Made by a program: the position numbers and the translations under genes. A stretch of 21,607 nt of DNA from NCBI GenBank assembly GCA_937919435.1, contig CALFRR010000238.1, positions 1 through 21,607 on the forward strand. The letters are read 5' to 3'. Origin of the DNA: an uncultured Alphaproteobacteria bacterium. Lineage in GTDB: Bacteria; Pseudomonadota; Alphaproteobacteria; Rhizobiales; Ancalomicrobiaceae. This document shows positions 7,940-15,132 of the stretch, piece by piece. The notes under the pieces were generated by a model. That model saw nothing but the letters and a program-made list of their open reading frames with translations. It had not been told where the DNA came from and searched no databases. Every line of letters begins with the position of its first letter. Within the stretch, counting starts at the first letter, position 1.

Positions 7940-9826
7940 GTGTGCAAACGCTCGAAATTACTTAAGTTGACCGTTAAAAACATGGGTTGTGTCGGCCCAG
8001 AAGGTGTAGAGATTGCGCTCGACAATGTCGTTTGCTTGGTTGGAAAGAATAACGCTGGCAAATCGACTATTTTGCGCGCTTATGAGCTGGCGATAAAGCC
8101 GGCCCTGTTTTCCGGACCTCGCGATCGATGCCGCTGGGCGCCCAAGGGCGAGCCGTCGGTCGTCGAGCTCGATGTCCACATTCCCGAAGGCGTGGCGAAT
8201 GTCGACGAAAAATGGAAGACGCCCAGCGGCGATCATCTCGTCGTGCGCAGTAAATGGGAATGGTCGCCCGACGGATCTTTTGTCCGGAAGACCTGGGATC
8301 CCGAGGTCGGCGCGTGGTCGGATAGCGCAAAGGCGGGTGGCGCGGACAATGTCTTTAAGTCCCGGCTGCCGCGGCCGCTTCGCATCGGCTCGCTGCAGGA
8401 TGCATCCGAAACTCAAGCGGTTTTGTTGGCGCTCGCGCTCTCGCCTTTTGCGAAGGAGCTTGGCGACCTTCAGAAGGATCCAACTTCCGATCTCGCCAAG
8501 TCGGTCTCGGACCTTTCGAAGATCGTGTCCGGCCTCACCAAGACCCATGAAGACCGTTTCACCCAGATCGCCGGGCAAGTGCATGACGGCTTTGCCGGGG
8601 TCTTTCCCGGCCTTGGCATCCGGCTCGAAGTTGCGATGGCAGAGCCTAAATATGATCTGGAAAAGCTGCTCAAGGAAGGCTCCGGCATCCGCGTCACCGA
8701 CGGCGACGTAGAGACCTCGCTCGAGCAGCAAGGGTCCGGGGCGCGCCGCGCGCTGTTCTGGTCAATGCTCACCGTCCATAACCAGTTGTCGCGGCGCAAC
8801 GAAACGGAAGCCGCGCTCGAGAAGGCTGTGAATACAGCCAAGAGGGATGATGCCAAGGCAGCTGCGATCGAGAAGCTCGAAGCGTTTCGCAAGGGCGAAA
8901 AGGCGCCGGACGCCGATGACCCCGCCTTTCCAGGTTATCTCCTACTCATCGATGAACCTGAGAATGCCCTGCATCCGATGGCGGCTCGGGCGGCTCAGCG
9001 ACACCTGTACAAGCTAGCTGAGGACCCCGAGTGGCAACTCATAATGACCACTCATTCGCCCTATTTCGTGAACCCGTTAGAGGATCACACCACGATCGTG
9101 CGCCTCGAACGCAGCGGCAGCGACAAGTCCGCGCTGGGCTGTAAAACCTATCGGGCTGATGATGTCGTTTTCGATACCGACACCAAGCGCAATCTGAAGG
9201 CGATTCAACATATGGATGTGGGCTTTTCCGAAGTGTTCTTCGGCTCGCATCCGATCCTCGTCGAGGGCGATACCGAACATGCCGCGTTTATCGCCGCGAT
9301 CGTCGAAGCGGATCATGAGCTTGCCAATCGCGCGACCGTGATTCGAGCACGCGGGAAAGCGATACTGCCTGGCCTGATCACAATGCTCAGGCATTTTCGC
9401 GTACCCTTCAGCATCGTCCATGACGTTGACTGGCCCTTCAACCATGAAGGTGGTGGAAACGGCATGTGGACGATAAACCAGTCGATCTACGACGCGATCT
9501 TGGAATGCCGTTTAGCCGGGATCGCGGTGCGTCACCGCTGCAGCATCCCCGACTTCGAGCGCAGCCTTGGCGGGTCGGAACTCGGCAAGGACAAGCCCTT
9601 GTCGGCATATCTGCGCGTGAGCGGCGATGCAGCGCTGCAGGAGAAGCTGCAAGAATTCCTGGTCGACATCTGCGACGGCGCCGAGCTCGAGCCCTTCGGT
9701 CCGCTGCCAGATGGACTTCCCTATATGGAAAAGGTCAGGGCGATGCTGCACGAATGGAACAGCACGCATGGCACGGCCGGTGACATACGGCTCGTCGGCA
9801 AAGCGATGCCGCAAGTCATGGTGTGA
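7940..9826 (+). CDS. OLD-family nuclease (AAA ATPase plus TOPRIM)
   Basis: A 628-aa protein if translation starts at GTG 7940, preferred because GGAAGGGGAG lies 8 bases upstream and the ATPase core begins at once. The open frame extends to a TTG at 7790 inside a tandem repeat, which is unlikely. Visible motifs are Walker A GKNNAGKS (35-42), Walker B LLLIDEPE (D338, E339), H-loop TTHSP (H372), then a TOPRIM domain with ILVEGDTEHAAF (E442) and VHDVDW (D495, D497). OLD proteins are ATP-driven DNA nucleases known from phage P2 exclusion and, with a helicase partner, from Gabija. No GajB-like helicase is adjacent, so this is a stand-alone class 1 type. Its last codon and stop lie in the end of an IS30-like element, so the native C-terminus may be altered. 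Confidence 0.88.
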   Translation: MCKRSKLLKLTVKNMGCVGPEGVEIALDNVVCLVGKNNAGKSTILRAYELAIKPALFSGPRDRCRWAPKGEPSVVELDVHIPEGVANVDEKWKTPSGDHLVVRSKWEWSPDGSFVRKTWDPEVGAWSDSAKAGGADNVFKSRLPRPLRIGSLQDASETQAVLLALALSPFAKELGDLQKDPTSDLAKSVSDLSKIVSGLTKTHEDRFTQIAGQVHDGFAGVFPGLGIRLEVAMAEPKYDLEKLLKEGSGIRVTDGDVETSLEQQGSGARRALFWSMLTVHNQLSRRNETEAALEKAVNTAKRDDAKAAAIEKLEAFRKGEKAPDADDPAFPGYLLLIDEPENALHPMAARAAQRHLYKLAEDPEWQLIMTTHSPYFVNPLEDHTTIVRLERSGSDKSALGCKTYRADDVVFDTDTKRNLKAIQHMDVGFSEVFFGSHPILVEGDTEHAAFIAAIVEADHELANRATVIRARGKAILPGLITMLRHFRVPFSIVHDVDWPFNHEGGGNGMWTINQSIYDAILECRLAGIAVRHRCSIPDFERSLGGSELGKDKPLSAYLRVSGDAALQEKLQEFLVDICDGAELEPFGPLPDGLPYMEKVRAMLHEWNSTHGTAGDIRLVGKAMPQVMV

Positions 9827-10641
9827 ATTCCACTCGAAATGCGAGGCGGTTCAGCCGGCGCCTTCCGCCAGCCATTCTTCGAGAACCCGCCCAGATGCGA
9901 AGCGATGCCTGACATCACTCCGGCCGAATGCCGGCTGGGGTTGCGGGCGAGCAGCAGATAGCGGCTCTTGCGTTCGACCAGGGAGGTGAGATTGGCCTTG
10001 CCGAACTCCTTCCCGAACGCCACGAGATCACCCTCCCAATGGCCGAAATCCGTTCTCTGGCCGATGGTTGCGGGACGGACGGCGATGGTGTTCGCTTCCG
10101 GCACGAAGAGACCGCGCGGCTTGCGGGCGAAGCGGGGACGACGTCTTCGCCGTCCGGTCGGCAACAGGCGGAAGAGCTCGTCGCGGCGCCCATCCGGGCC
10201 GTAGACGTGCCGGTAGATGGTCTCGTGGCAGAGCCTCGGTCCGGACTGTCGGCACCGCAAGTGACCGGCGATCTGCTCGGGAGACCAGGCCGCACGCAGG
10301 CGATCGACGACGAAGGCGGCGAGGCCGGGATCCCGACGAAGCTTGGCGCCGCGAGCGCGACGTTCCTTCGCGAAGTCGTTGGCCACGACCGCGAAATAGC
10401 CGGTGACGTCCACCAGCACGTCGTCGGCGAAGTGATTGCGCTTCAGCTCACGATAGATCGTCGAAACGTGTCGGCCGAGCCTCTCGGCAATGCGCGAGAC
10501 GGGAACGCCGGCGTCGCGGAGCCGGGCGAGCAGGCGGCGTTCGTCGAGCGTGAGGTGGGTGAAAGCGCGGACCATGCGATGTCTCCGACGGCTGATTTCA
10601 GCCGGAAATAGGGAGCTTTCGCATTTCAGAATAGAATCCAC
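9823..10641. mobile_element. IS30-family element, internally deleted, both ends present
   Basis: The left end (9823-9844) and the reverse complement of the right end (10619-10641) match closely: both share GAAATGCGA and, outward of it, GTGRATTC then YAYTC, with one gap. These are probable terminal inverted repeats. They bracket about 820 bases containing a minus-strand IS30 transposase. Typical IS30 elements are nearer 1.0-1.2 kb, and the catalytic C-terminal half of the transposase is missing, so an internal deletion is inferred. Exact outer ends and a target duplication could not be fixed by eye. Confidence 0.7.
9851..10575 (-). pseudogene. IS30-type transposase, truncated by internal deletion
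   Basis: Starts at ATG 10575 (GGAGAC upstream). The first 225 residues are good IS30 transposase: an N-terminal helix-turn-helix (LTLDERRLLARLRDAGVPVS through the STIYRELKRN region), then SPEQIAGHLR, HETIYRHVYG and the catalytic-core strand FGHWEGDLV with the first acidic residue (D183), ending near ERKSRYLLLARNPSRHSAGV. The region that should carry the second D and the E of the DDE triad is absent. After the break this frame runs on past the left end into antisense of the OLD gene (to 9721). A different frame (RVLEEWLAEGAG, stop at 9851-9853) may be the true C-terminus. It should be inactive. Confidence 0.75.
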
Positions 10642-10867
10642 CCCGCCTACATGTTGGATTCGCAGAATATATATTATGGAAATTTTTGTTGGATTTATGA
10701 TTTGCTCAATCAAATGGATTATTTAAGGTTTTTTGTTCAGTCCCATATCTGAAGATATGACCGGTGTCTCAAGGGTGCAGCGGTCCATCCCATGACGGCC
10801 GATTCAGTGGCTCACTGAATGATCGACCTCTTCATTGGATCACATCGAAGCGTCGTGACGAACGTCC
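10642..10867. other. AT-rich scar right of the IS30 element, with palindromes
   Basis: This stretch is markedly richer in A and T than the surroundings (for example 10657-10735). It holds two exact palindromes: CATATCT/AGATATG with a 2-base spacer (10744-10759) and ATTCAGTG/CACTGAAT with a 3-base spacer (10802-10820). GAATCCA/TGGATTC (10634-10658) straddles the edge of the IS30 element. No gene is recognised. It is probably horizontally acquired or rearranged DNA between the insertion sequence and a decayed chemotaxis gene. Confidence 0.5.
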
Positions 10868-11063
10868 CGATACGATCTCGAGCAACTTGCATCGGGCAGC
10901 AGAGGGCACCGTCCACGTCACCGACAACATCGCCGGTGTGGACCACGCTGCCGAGATGACGGGACCGGCCGCCACCCCGTTGATGGGCCTCTCGGGCAAC
11001 CTTCCATCTCAGGTAGACACGCTGACGCACGAGGTAGAGACCTTTGTAGGACCCCTGCGATAG
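10868..11063 (+). pseudogene. C-terminal remnant of a methyl-accepting chemotaxis protein
   Basis: The frame ending with TAG at 11061-11063 reads about 64 residues that align with the last part of the intact receptor downstream: AAEGTVHVTDNIAGVDHAAE and TLTHEVETFVGPL here, against SQGTGEVSANITGVNQAAG and LSVEVDAFLKKV there. The rest of the receptor is missing upstream, where AT-rich DNA and an IS30 element lie. It keeps what is probably its original terminator. Divergence from the neighbour suggests an old paralogue rather than a recent duplicate. Confidence 0.75.
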
Positions 11064-11072
11064 GCGTAAGCT

Positions 11073-11122
11073 CTCTTGGGATCCTCCCCGGGGAACCCAA
11101 GAGCCCGTTTCCACAGGAAACG
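11073..11122 (+). repeat. two hairpins ahead of the terminator
   Basis: CTCTTGGG (11073-11080) pairs with CCCAAGAG (11096-11103). CGTTTCC (11106-11112) pairs with GGAAACG (11116-11122) around the loop ACA. Both stems are perfect. They lie between the receptor remnant and the terminator hairpin and could stabilise the 3' end of its transcript. Confidence 0.6.
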
Positions 11123-11127
11123 CCCCT

Positions 11128-11164
11128 ACGGCCGCCGGTCGCTCCCGGCGGCCGTTTTTTTTTT
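11128..11164 (+). terminator. strong Rho-independent terminator
   Basis: An 11-base perfect stem (ACGGCCGCCGG with CCGGCGGCCGT), a 6-base loop and a run of ten T. It reads on the plus strand and would end transcription from the receptor remnant before the intact receptor gene. Confidence 0.93.
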
Positions 11165-11294
11165 CGACCCGCCCTATTCCTCACACCGTCCCTCGATACG
11201 CCGCCAGAATTGGCCGTTCCGTTAATACTTTCAATACGATATCAGTTCATATCTTATGCACGAAAACGTTTGCCCCTGGAGAAACAGCATTCCA

Positions 11295-12644
11295 ATGACG
11301 AACGCCAGCACCATTGATCGTCGCCGCAAGTTTTCTCGCCTCGACAACGAGAAAGCAGGTCTCCTGCATGATTCCAAGGCAATGATCGAGAGGGTTCTTC
11401 CTGGCATCTTGGACGAGTTTTATGCTCATATCGAGCAATTTCAAGAAACACGGTCGATGTTTCAGAACAAGCAACACATGGCTCACGCGAAGGCCATGCA
11501 GTTGAAACACTGGGGGATCATCGCCGAAGGCAATTTCGACGCCGCCTATGAAACTTCGGTCACGAAGATCGGGGAGGCACACAACAGGCTCGGCTTGGAG
11601 CCCCGCTGGTATATCGGCGGCTATAATTTCGTCATTACGCGGCTGGTCGAGATCATCGAGGCCGAATGGCGCGTCGGCTGGTTCGACCGCGCCGGTCGGA
11701 AGCGGAAGACCGACACCATCAATGCCATCATCACCGCGGCTATGATCGACATGGACCTGGCGATCTCGGTCTATATCGACGCGGGTCGCCGCGAACGCCG
11801 GGCGATGCTCGACAACATCGCCGGCACTTTCGAGAGTTCGGTCGCCGCGATCGTGTCCACCCTCTCGGGATCTGCCGAGCAACTCCAGGCATCCGCTCAA
11901 GCGATGCAGGTTGCAGCGGAGGAGACGGCGACGCAATCCCACGTCGTTGCCGCGGCCTCGGAGGAAGCGTCGACGAACGTCCATGCCGTCGCGGCTGCAA
12001 CCGAGGAGATGGCAGCGTCATCACAGGAGATCGCTCGCCAGGTCGACGAGTCGGCGAGAATTGCGGCGAACGCGGTGACCGTGGCCGAGGAAACCGTGTC
12101 GAAGATGGATCACCTGTCCTCTTCGGCGGCCAAGATCGGCGACGTGATCGCCCTCATTCGCGCCATCGCCGAGCAGACGAACCTTCTGGCATTGAATGCG
12201 ACGATCGAGGCAGCGAGGGCCGGGAGTTCAGGCAAGGGCTTTGCCGTCGTGGCGGCCGAAGTGAAGCAGCTGGCGGATCAGACGTCGCGGGCGACGGCCG
12301 AAATCGCCACGCAGATTTCCGACATGCAGTCGGCAACGACAGCGTCGGCAACCGCAATCCGCGACATTGCCGGCATCATTCATCAGATCGATGTCGTGGC
12401 GACCACCATCGCCAGTGCGGTCGAAGAACAGGGTGCCGCAACAAACGAGATCGCCCGCAACGTGCAGCAGGCCTCCCAGGGAACCGGGGAGGTTTCGGCC
12501 AACATCACGGGTGTCAATCAAGCGGCTGGAATGACGGGAGCTTCGGCCGTCGAAGTCCTCGGGGCCGCGTCGAAGCTGAACGAGCAGGCCAGATCGCTTT
12601 CGGTCGAGGTCGATGCGTTCCTGAAAAAAGTGGCGGCAGCCTGA
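11295..12644 (+). CDS. soluble globin-coupled chemotaxis receptor (HemAT type)
   Basis: A 449-aa receptor. Residues 1 to about 160 form a protoglobin sensor: the probable proximal haem histidine is H96 in KIGEAHNRLGLEPRWYIGGY, and Y43 in DEFYAHI is placed like the distal tyrosine of HemAT. The C-terminal part is a methyl-accepting signalling domain, with the hairpin tip AEQTNLLALNATIEAARAGS at about 291-310 followed by GKGFAVVAAEVKQLADQTS. No transmembrane segment or signal peptide is seen, so the receptor is cytoplasmic and likely senses O2 (or another haem ligand). No CheR-docking pentapeptide ends the protein. The start at 11295 has GGAG 13 bases upstream; the ATG at 11256 would add a poor extension. 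A decayed paralogue lies just upstream. It must signal through CheA/CheW encoded elsewhere. Confidence 0.9.
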   Translation: MTNASTIDRRRKFSRLDNEKAGLLHDSKAMIERVLPGILDEFYAHIEQFQETRSMFQNKQHMAHAKAMQLKHWGIIAEGNFDAAYETSVTKIGEAHNRLGLEPRWYIGGYNFVITRLVEIIEAEWRVGWFDRAGRKRKTDTINAIITAAMIDMDLAISVYIDAGRRERRAMLDNIAGTFESSVAAIVSTLSGSAEQLQASAQAMQVAAEETATQSHVVAAASEEASTNVHAVAAATEEMAASSQEIARQVDESARIAANAVTVAEETVSKMDHLSSSAAKIGDVIALIRAIAEQTNLLALNATIEAARAGSSGKGFAVVAAEVKQLADQTSRATAEIATQISDMQSATTASATAIRDIAGIIHQIDVVATTIASAVEEQGAATNEIARNVQQASQGTGEVSANITGVNQAAGMTGASAVEVLGAASKLNEQARSLSVEVDAFLKKVAAA

Positions 12645-12724
12645 AAGCAGCCGCCTCCATATCACGACGCCGTCCGACGTACCTCACATTCGCAGGCTGG
12701 GCAAAGAGTACGGGGGCTCATCCG

Positions 12725-12919
12725 ATGACCGATCCCGACGACCAAGCGAAGTTGGGGAAACTGGCGAGCAGTGTGCTCCGCCTGCGCGCCGCGACGTCCA
12801 CGGCACTCATCGCATTCGCCGAGATCGAAAGGAGCGAAGACCTCGATCAGGCGACGGCGTGCGCCAAGGCAGCGCGGATCGCGCTTCGGCGCGCGCTCGG
12901 AACGTCGGAGGAAATCTGA
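12725..12919 (+). CDS. small hypothetical protein, 64 aa
   Basis: Starts with ATG 12725 after a GGGGG purine run and reads MTDPDDQAKLGKLASSVLRL then alanine-rich, predicted helical sequence (STALIAFAEIERSEDLDQAT). Composition is that of a real small soluble helical protein and not of a shadow frame. It follows the chemotaxis receptor by 80 bases on the same strand and may be cotranscribed. It converges with the next gene. Family not recognised. Confidence 0.6.
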   Translation: MTDPDDQAKLGKLASSVLRLRAATSTALIAFAEIERSEDLDQATACAKAARIALRRALGTSEEI

Positions 12920-12938
12920 CCATCCCCCCGGAGTCGCG

Positions 12939-13235
12939 TCAGTCGGACCAAGCGATCACCGGAGGGGTTACCGCGCCGAAGCGTTCGAGAACCAGCCGGC
13001 CCCACAAGTCTCGCACGGCATCTTCTGCCGCACACGCTGCCCGACGAGACGACCATTCAGCGCCTGACGCGAAGGTCTCGCCGCGTATCGACGCCGACCA
13101 CTCCCAGCGCGTGGCGCTACCGGGTTCTTTTCGGTGGTAAACGCTGAGCCTTCCCGCTGGTTCAAATTCATAGATAAAAATCGGATATCGTCGATCCTTC
13201 ATCCACGACAACTGAGGTGATCTATTGGTGGGCAT
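12939..13235 (-). CDS. hypothetical protein, 98 aa
   Basis: ATG at 13235 with AGAGG 8 bases upstream gives MPTNRSPQLSWMKDRRYPIF, then a regular alternation of aromatic and charged residues (IYEFEPAGRLSVYHRKEPGS, RWEWSASIRGETFASGAEWS) suggesting a small beta-rich domain with a C-terminal helix (AAEDAVRDLWGRLVLERFGA). A longer frame open to 13325 is less likely. It looks like a genuine small protein of accessory DNA. I do not recognise its family. Confidence 0.65.
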   Translation of the reverse strand: MPTNRSPQLSWMKDRRYPIFIYEFEPAGRLSVYHRKEPGSATRWEWSASIRGETFASGAEWSSRRAACAAEDAVRDLWGRLVLERFGAVTPPVIAWSD

Positions 13236-13760
13236 GGAAACTACCTCTTTGCCCGAACCTATATTCTGATAGTAATCAACGTAGACGGCAAGGGTGTCAA
13301 GAGGAGGCTTTACCGTTGTGGTCAACAGGCCCGGTCGTGCGTCCGACGAAGTGCTCGCCTTTCACGGAAAATGGCGGTCGCGCTATAATTGAATTCGCCG
13401 TCAAGGCTCCCGGGGCGCTTCCCGTGATGATGCTGCTGACTGCGAAACGCCGCTCCCGAGTATTTATCCGCGCAGCTTCAACAGATCCGCGCCGTTCAAT
13501 ACCGCACAGTGCCGACGACGGTACGATGAGCGACGACGTTGTCCGCCTCGCCACCCCCTCAGATGGCGCGAGATCTTCGGTCAAGCCTCTCTCTCCCCTA
13601 TTGCCTGAGGATGCCCCCAGTCGGTACCGATGAAAACGCGGAAATCAGCCGTATTCGGCAGACCCAGTGGGCCAGATTCATCGACGGCGTGAATCAATGA
13701 GCCCACACCGATTCACCAAAGTCGTTGGACGCGTAGTCGCTGCCGCGCGAGACTCTCTTC
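13236..13760. other. 525-base stretch, only small candidate ORFs
   Basis: No gene is convincing. The open frames on either strand give low-complexity R/S/P-rich sequence, except for a possible frameshifted small gene at 13526-13700, listed separately. It separates the leftward hypothetical gene from the rightward WGR gene, so it should contain their divergent promoters. Confidence 0.45.
13526..13700 (+). pseudogene. possible small gene broken by a frameshift
   Basis: ATG 13526 begins MSDDVVRLATPSDGARSSVK and runs in frame to a stop at 13631-13633. An overlapping frame (ATG 13611 after TGAGG, stop 13698-13700) continues with GTDENAEISRIRQTQWARFI, which reads like real protein. One shift near 13611-13625 would join them into about 58 residues. 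It may be two tiny genes, one broken gene, or chance. Family not recognised. Confidence 0.25.
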
Positions 13761-14024
13761 ATGACGACGCTCGTGCCTGACCCGATCCACCTGCACCGCA
13801 TCGACCTCGAACGGAACATGCGGCGCTTCTATGAGCTCTCCGTGCAGCCGACCCTCTTCGGTGGCACCTCACTCGTGCGGGCCTGGGGCCGCATCGGCAC
13901 CGCCGGTCAGTCGCTGATCGAAACCTTCGACCTCCCGATCGACGCGACAGCAGCCTTCGCCCGTCTCGAACGGACGAAGCGGCGGCACGGCTATCGCGAT
14001 GCGACCCGGGGGGCACTTCCCTGA
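13761..14024 (+). CDS. WGR-domain protein, 87 aa
   Basis: Almost the whole protein is a WGR domain: HRIDLERNMRRFYELSVQPT, then the namesake motif in VRAWGRIGTAGQSLIETF (about residues 39-56) and ARLERTKRRHGY near the end. WGR domains bind nucleic acid in PARPs, in MolR-type regulators and as stand-alone proteins on alphaproteobacterial plasmids and islands. Length is normal for the stand-alone form. The ribosome-binding site is weak (GAGACT). It is followed by a structured stretch and a terminator. A DNA-binding accessory role is inferred; no partner is adjacent. Confidence 0.85.
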   Translation: MTTLVPDPIHLHRIDLERNMRRFYELSVQPTLFGGTSLVRAWGRIGTAGQSLIETFDLPIDATAAFARLERTKRRHGYRDATRGALP

Positions 14025-14039
14025 AGTGTGCTCACGAGA

Positions 14040-14210
14040 GGTCGCCGCCGAATGCAGGGCGGACATGTAAAGATGCTGCGTCGCAATATCTTGTAATCGG
14101 GATTTGCCTTACTACCTTGGTCGTATCGCTTTCGAGCGATGGCCCTTCTCGGGCGTTTCCTCCCTGATACCACTTTCACCGCCGGTGCCTCGCATCGGCG
14201 GTTTTTTCTT
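14040..14210 (+). ncRNA. candidate small RNA ending in a terminator
   Basis: Between the WGR gene and the nuclease gene the plus strand has successive hairpins: ATCGCT/AGCGAT closed by a TTCG tetraloop (14125-14140), GCCC/GGGC (14142-14154), then a terminator stem. Between them is a single-stranded TTTCCTCCC tract of the anti-Shine-Dalgarno kind found in alphaproteobacterial trans-acting small RNAs. It may instead be only the 3' untranslated region of the WGR gene. The 5' end is a guess. Confidence 0.3.
14178..14210 (+). terminator. Rho-independent terminator
   Basis: An 11-pair stem (ACCGCCGGTGC with GCATCGGCGGT, one G-T pair), a CTC loop and TTTTTTCTT after it. It reads on the plus strand, after the WGR gene and any small RNA, and faces the end of the minus-strand nuclease gene. 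Confidence 0.88.
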
Positions 14211-14241
14211 AGGCCCACGCCGGACAAAGCCGGTGCTCGGT

Positions 14242-14793
14242 TCACGGTGTAGCGTCTCCGGATCGCGCCCGAGCGATCGGGACACCCTTCCCCCACATTC
14301 GCTCGAAATCATCGCGAAAGGCCGCGACCACCGACGGCACCGAGATCACCAGACGGTCGTTGTCCTGCTGCTTCAACCCGGATGCCGTCAGGTTCGCCGA
14401 ACCGGTGCGGAGCCGCTCGCCATCGACCACATAGGCTTTCAGGTGCATGATCGGCCCCTTCTTCTTCAGTCGGATCTCCTCCTCGAGCGGTGCGAGCCTG
14501 GCGAAGTCCGATTTCTGAGAGGGATCGAGCAGGACCCGCAGGGTGACGCCCCGCTCCTTCGCCAGGATCAGCGCATCGATCACCGGACGATCGGTCAGGA
14601 TGTAGGCCGCGACATCGAGAGAGGTCTCCGCCTCGTTGATCAGAGCGATATCGAGGCGTTCGAGGTTCTCGACCGGAGAGTGGTGGATCTCAATCGGCTC
14701 GGCGGCAATCACGGGTGCCGACGCGACGGTCGTCACCACGGCCAGCAGAAGGAAGCGATGGAACGGGGTTCGAGCCCGGGTGAAGTGTGGCAT
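14242..14793 (-). CDS. secreted phospholipase D-like nuclease (Nuc type)
   Basis: A 183-aa protein with one HKD motif: HLKAYVVD (H117, K119, D124) followed by GSANLT (131-136), the arrangement of Nuc of plasmid pKM101 and related endonucleases, which dimerise to form one active site. The N-terminus from ATG 14793 is a signal peptide: basic start, hydrophobic FLLLAVVTTVASAPVIA and a likely AxA cleavage near residue 31. It should act in the periplasm on DNA or phosphodiesters. The frame is open upstream to 14889, but that sequence would spoil the signal peptide and overlap the divergent small gene. Such nucleases are common passengers of conjugative plasmids. Confidence 0.88.
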   Translation of the reverse strand: MPHFTRARTPFHRFLLLAVVTTVASAPVIAAEPIEIHHSPVENLERLDIALINEAETSLDVAAYILTDRPVIDALILAKERGVTLRVLLDPSQKSDFARLAPLEEEIRLKKKGPIMHLKAYVVDGERLRTGSANLTASGLKQQDNDRLVISVPSVVAAFRDDFERMWGKGVPIARARSGDATP

Positions 14794-14824
14794 GGTGAGA
14801 CGATCGAACGGGGGGAGCGGGATC

Positions 14825-15013
14825 ATGGCCGAGAAGTCCGAGTCGGCGGCGCGGGAGATCAGTGTCGCACTGACCGAGCTGATCGGCATCGCCGAAAACG
14901 GTGGGCTGCCGATGCTCGCCTACCTTCTCGACATGGCGCGTGTCGAAGCGCGGGCACAGGCCGGAGATACCCCACTACGGCCGGCAAACGTCCTCCCGTT
15001 CAAACCGAACTGA
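14825..15013 (+). CDS. small conserved-looking protein, 62 aa
   Basis: ATG 14825 is preceded by GGGGGAGCGGG, a strong ribosome-binding site. The product reads MAEKSESAAREISVALTELI, then IAENGGLPMLAYLLDMARVE and a C-terminal DTPLRPANVLPFKPN. It looks like a small helical protein with an extended tail. It diverges from the secreted nuclease with only 31 bases between starts, so their promoters must overlap the opposite coding sequences. Small proteins of this look recur beside plasmid genes in Hyphomicrobiales, but I cannot give a function. Confidence 0.7.
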   Translation: MAEKSESAAREISVALTELIGIAENGGLPMLAYLLDMARVEARAQAGDTPLRPANVLPFKPN

Positions 15014-15132
15014 AGACGGCACGCCTATCGGCGCTGCTGAAATTCGGTGACGGGCCTCGCTCTCGGTCACATTATGACGATCCCGGCCGTTCGGTTGCCC
15101 AGCAGCCGGGAGGGTTGTAGCGGACGTCGCCC

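Noticed and set aside
7940..9826. Gabija system (GajA with GajB)
   Set aside because: The OLD protein could pass for GajA, but no UvrD-like helicase gene lies on either side.
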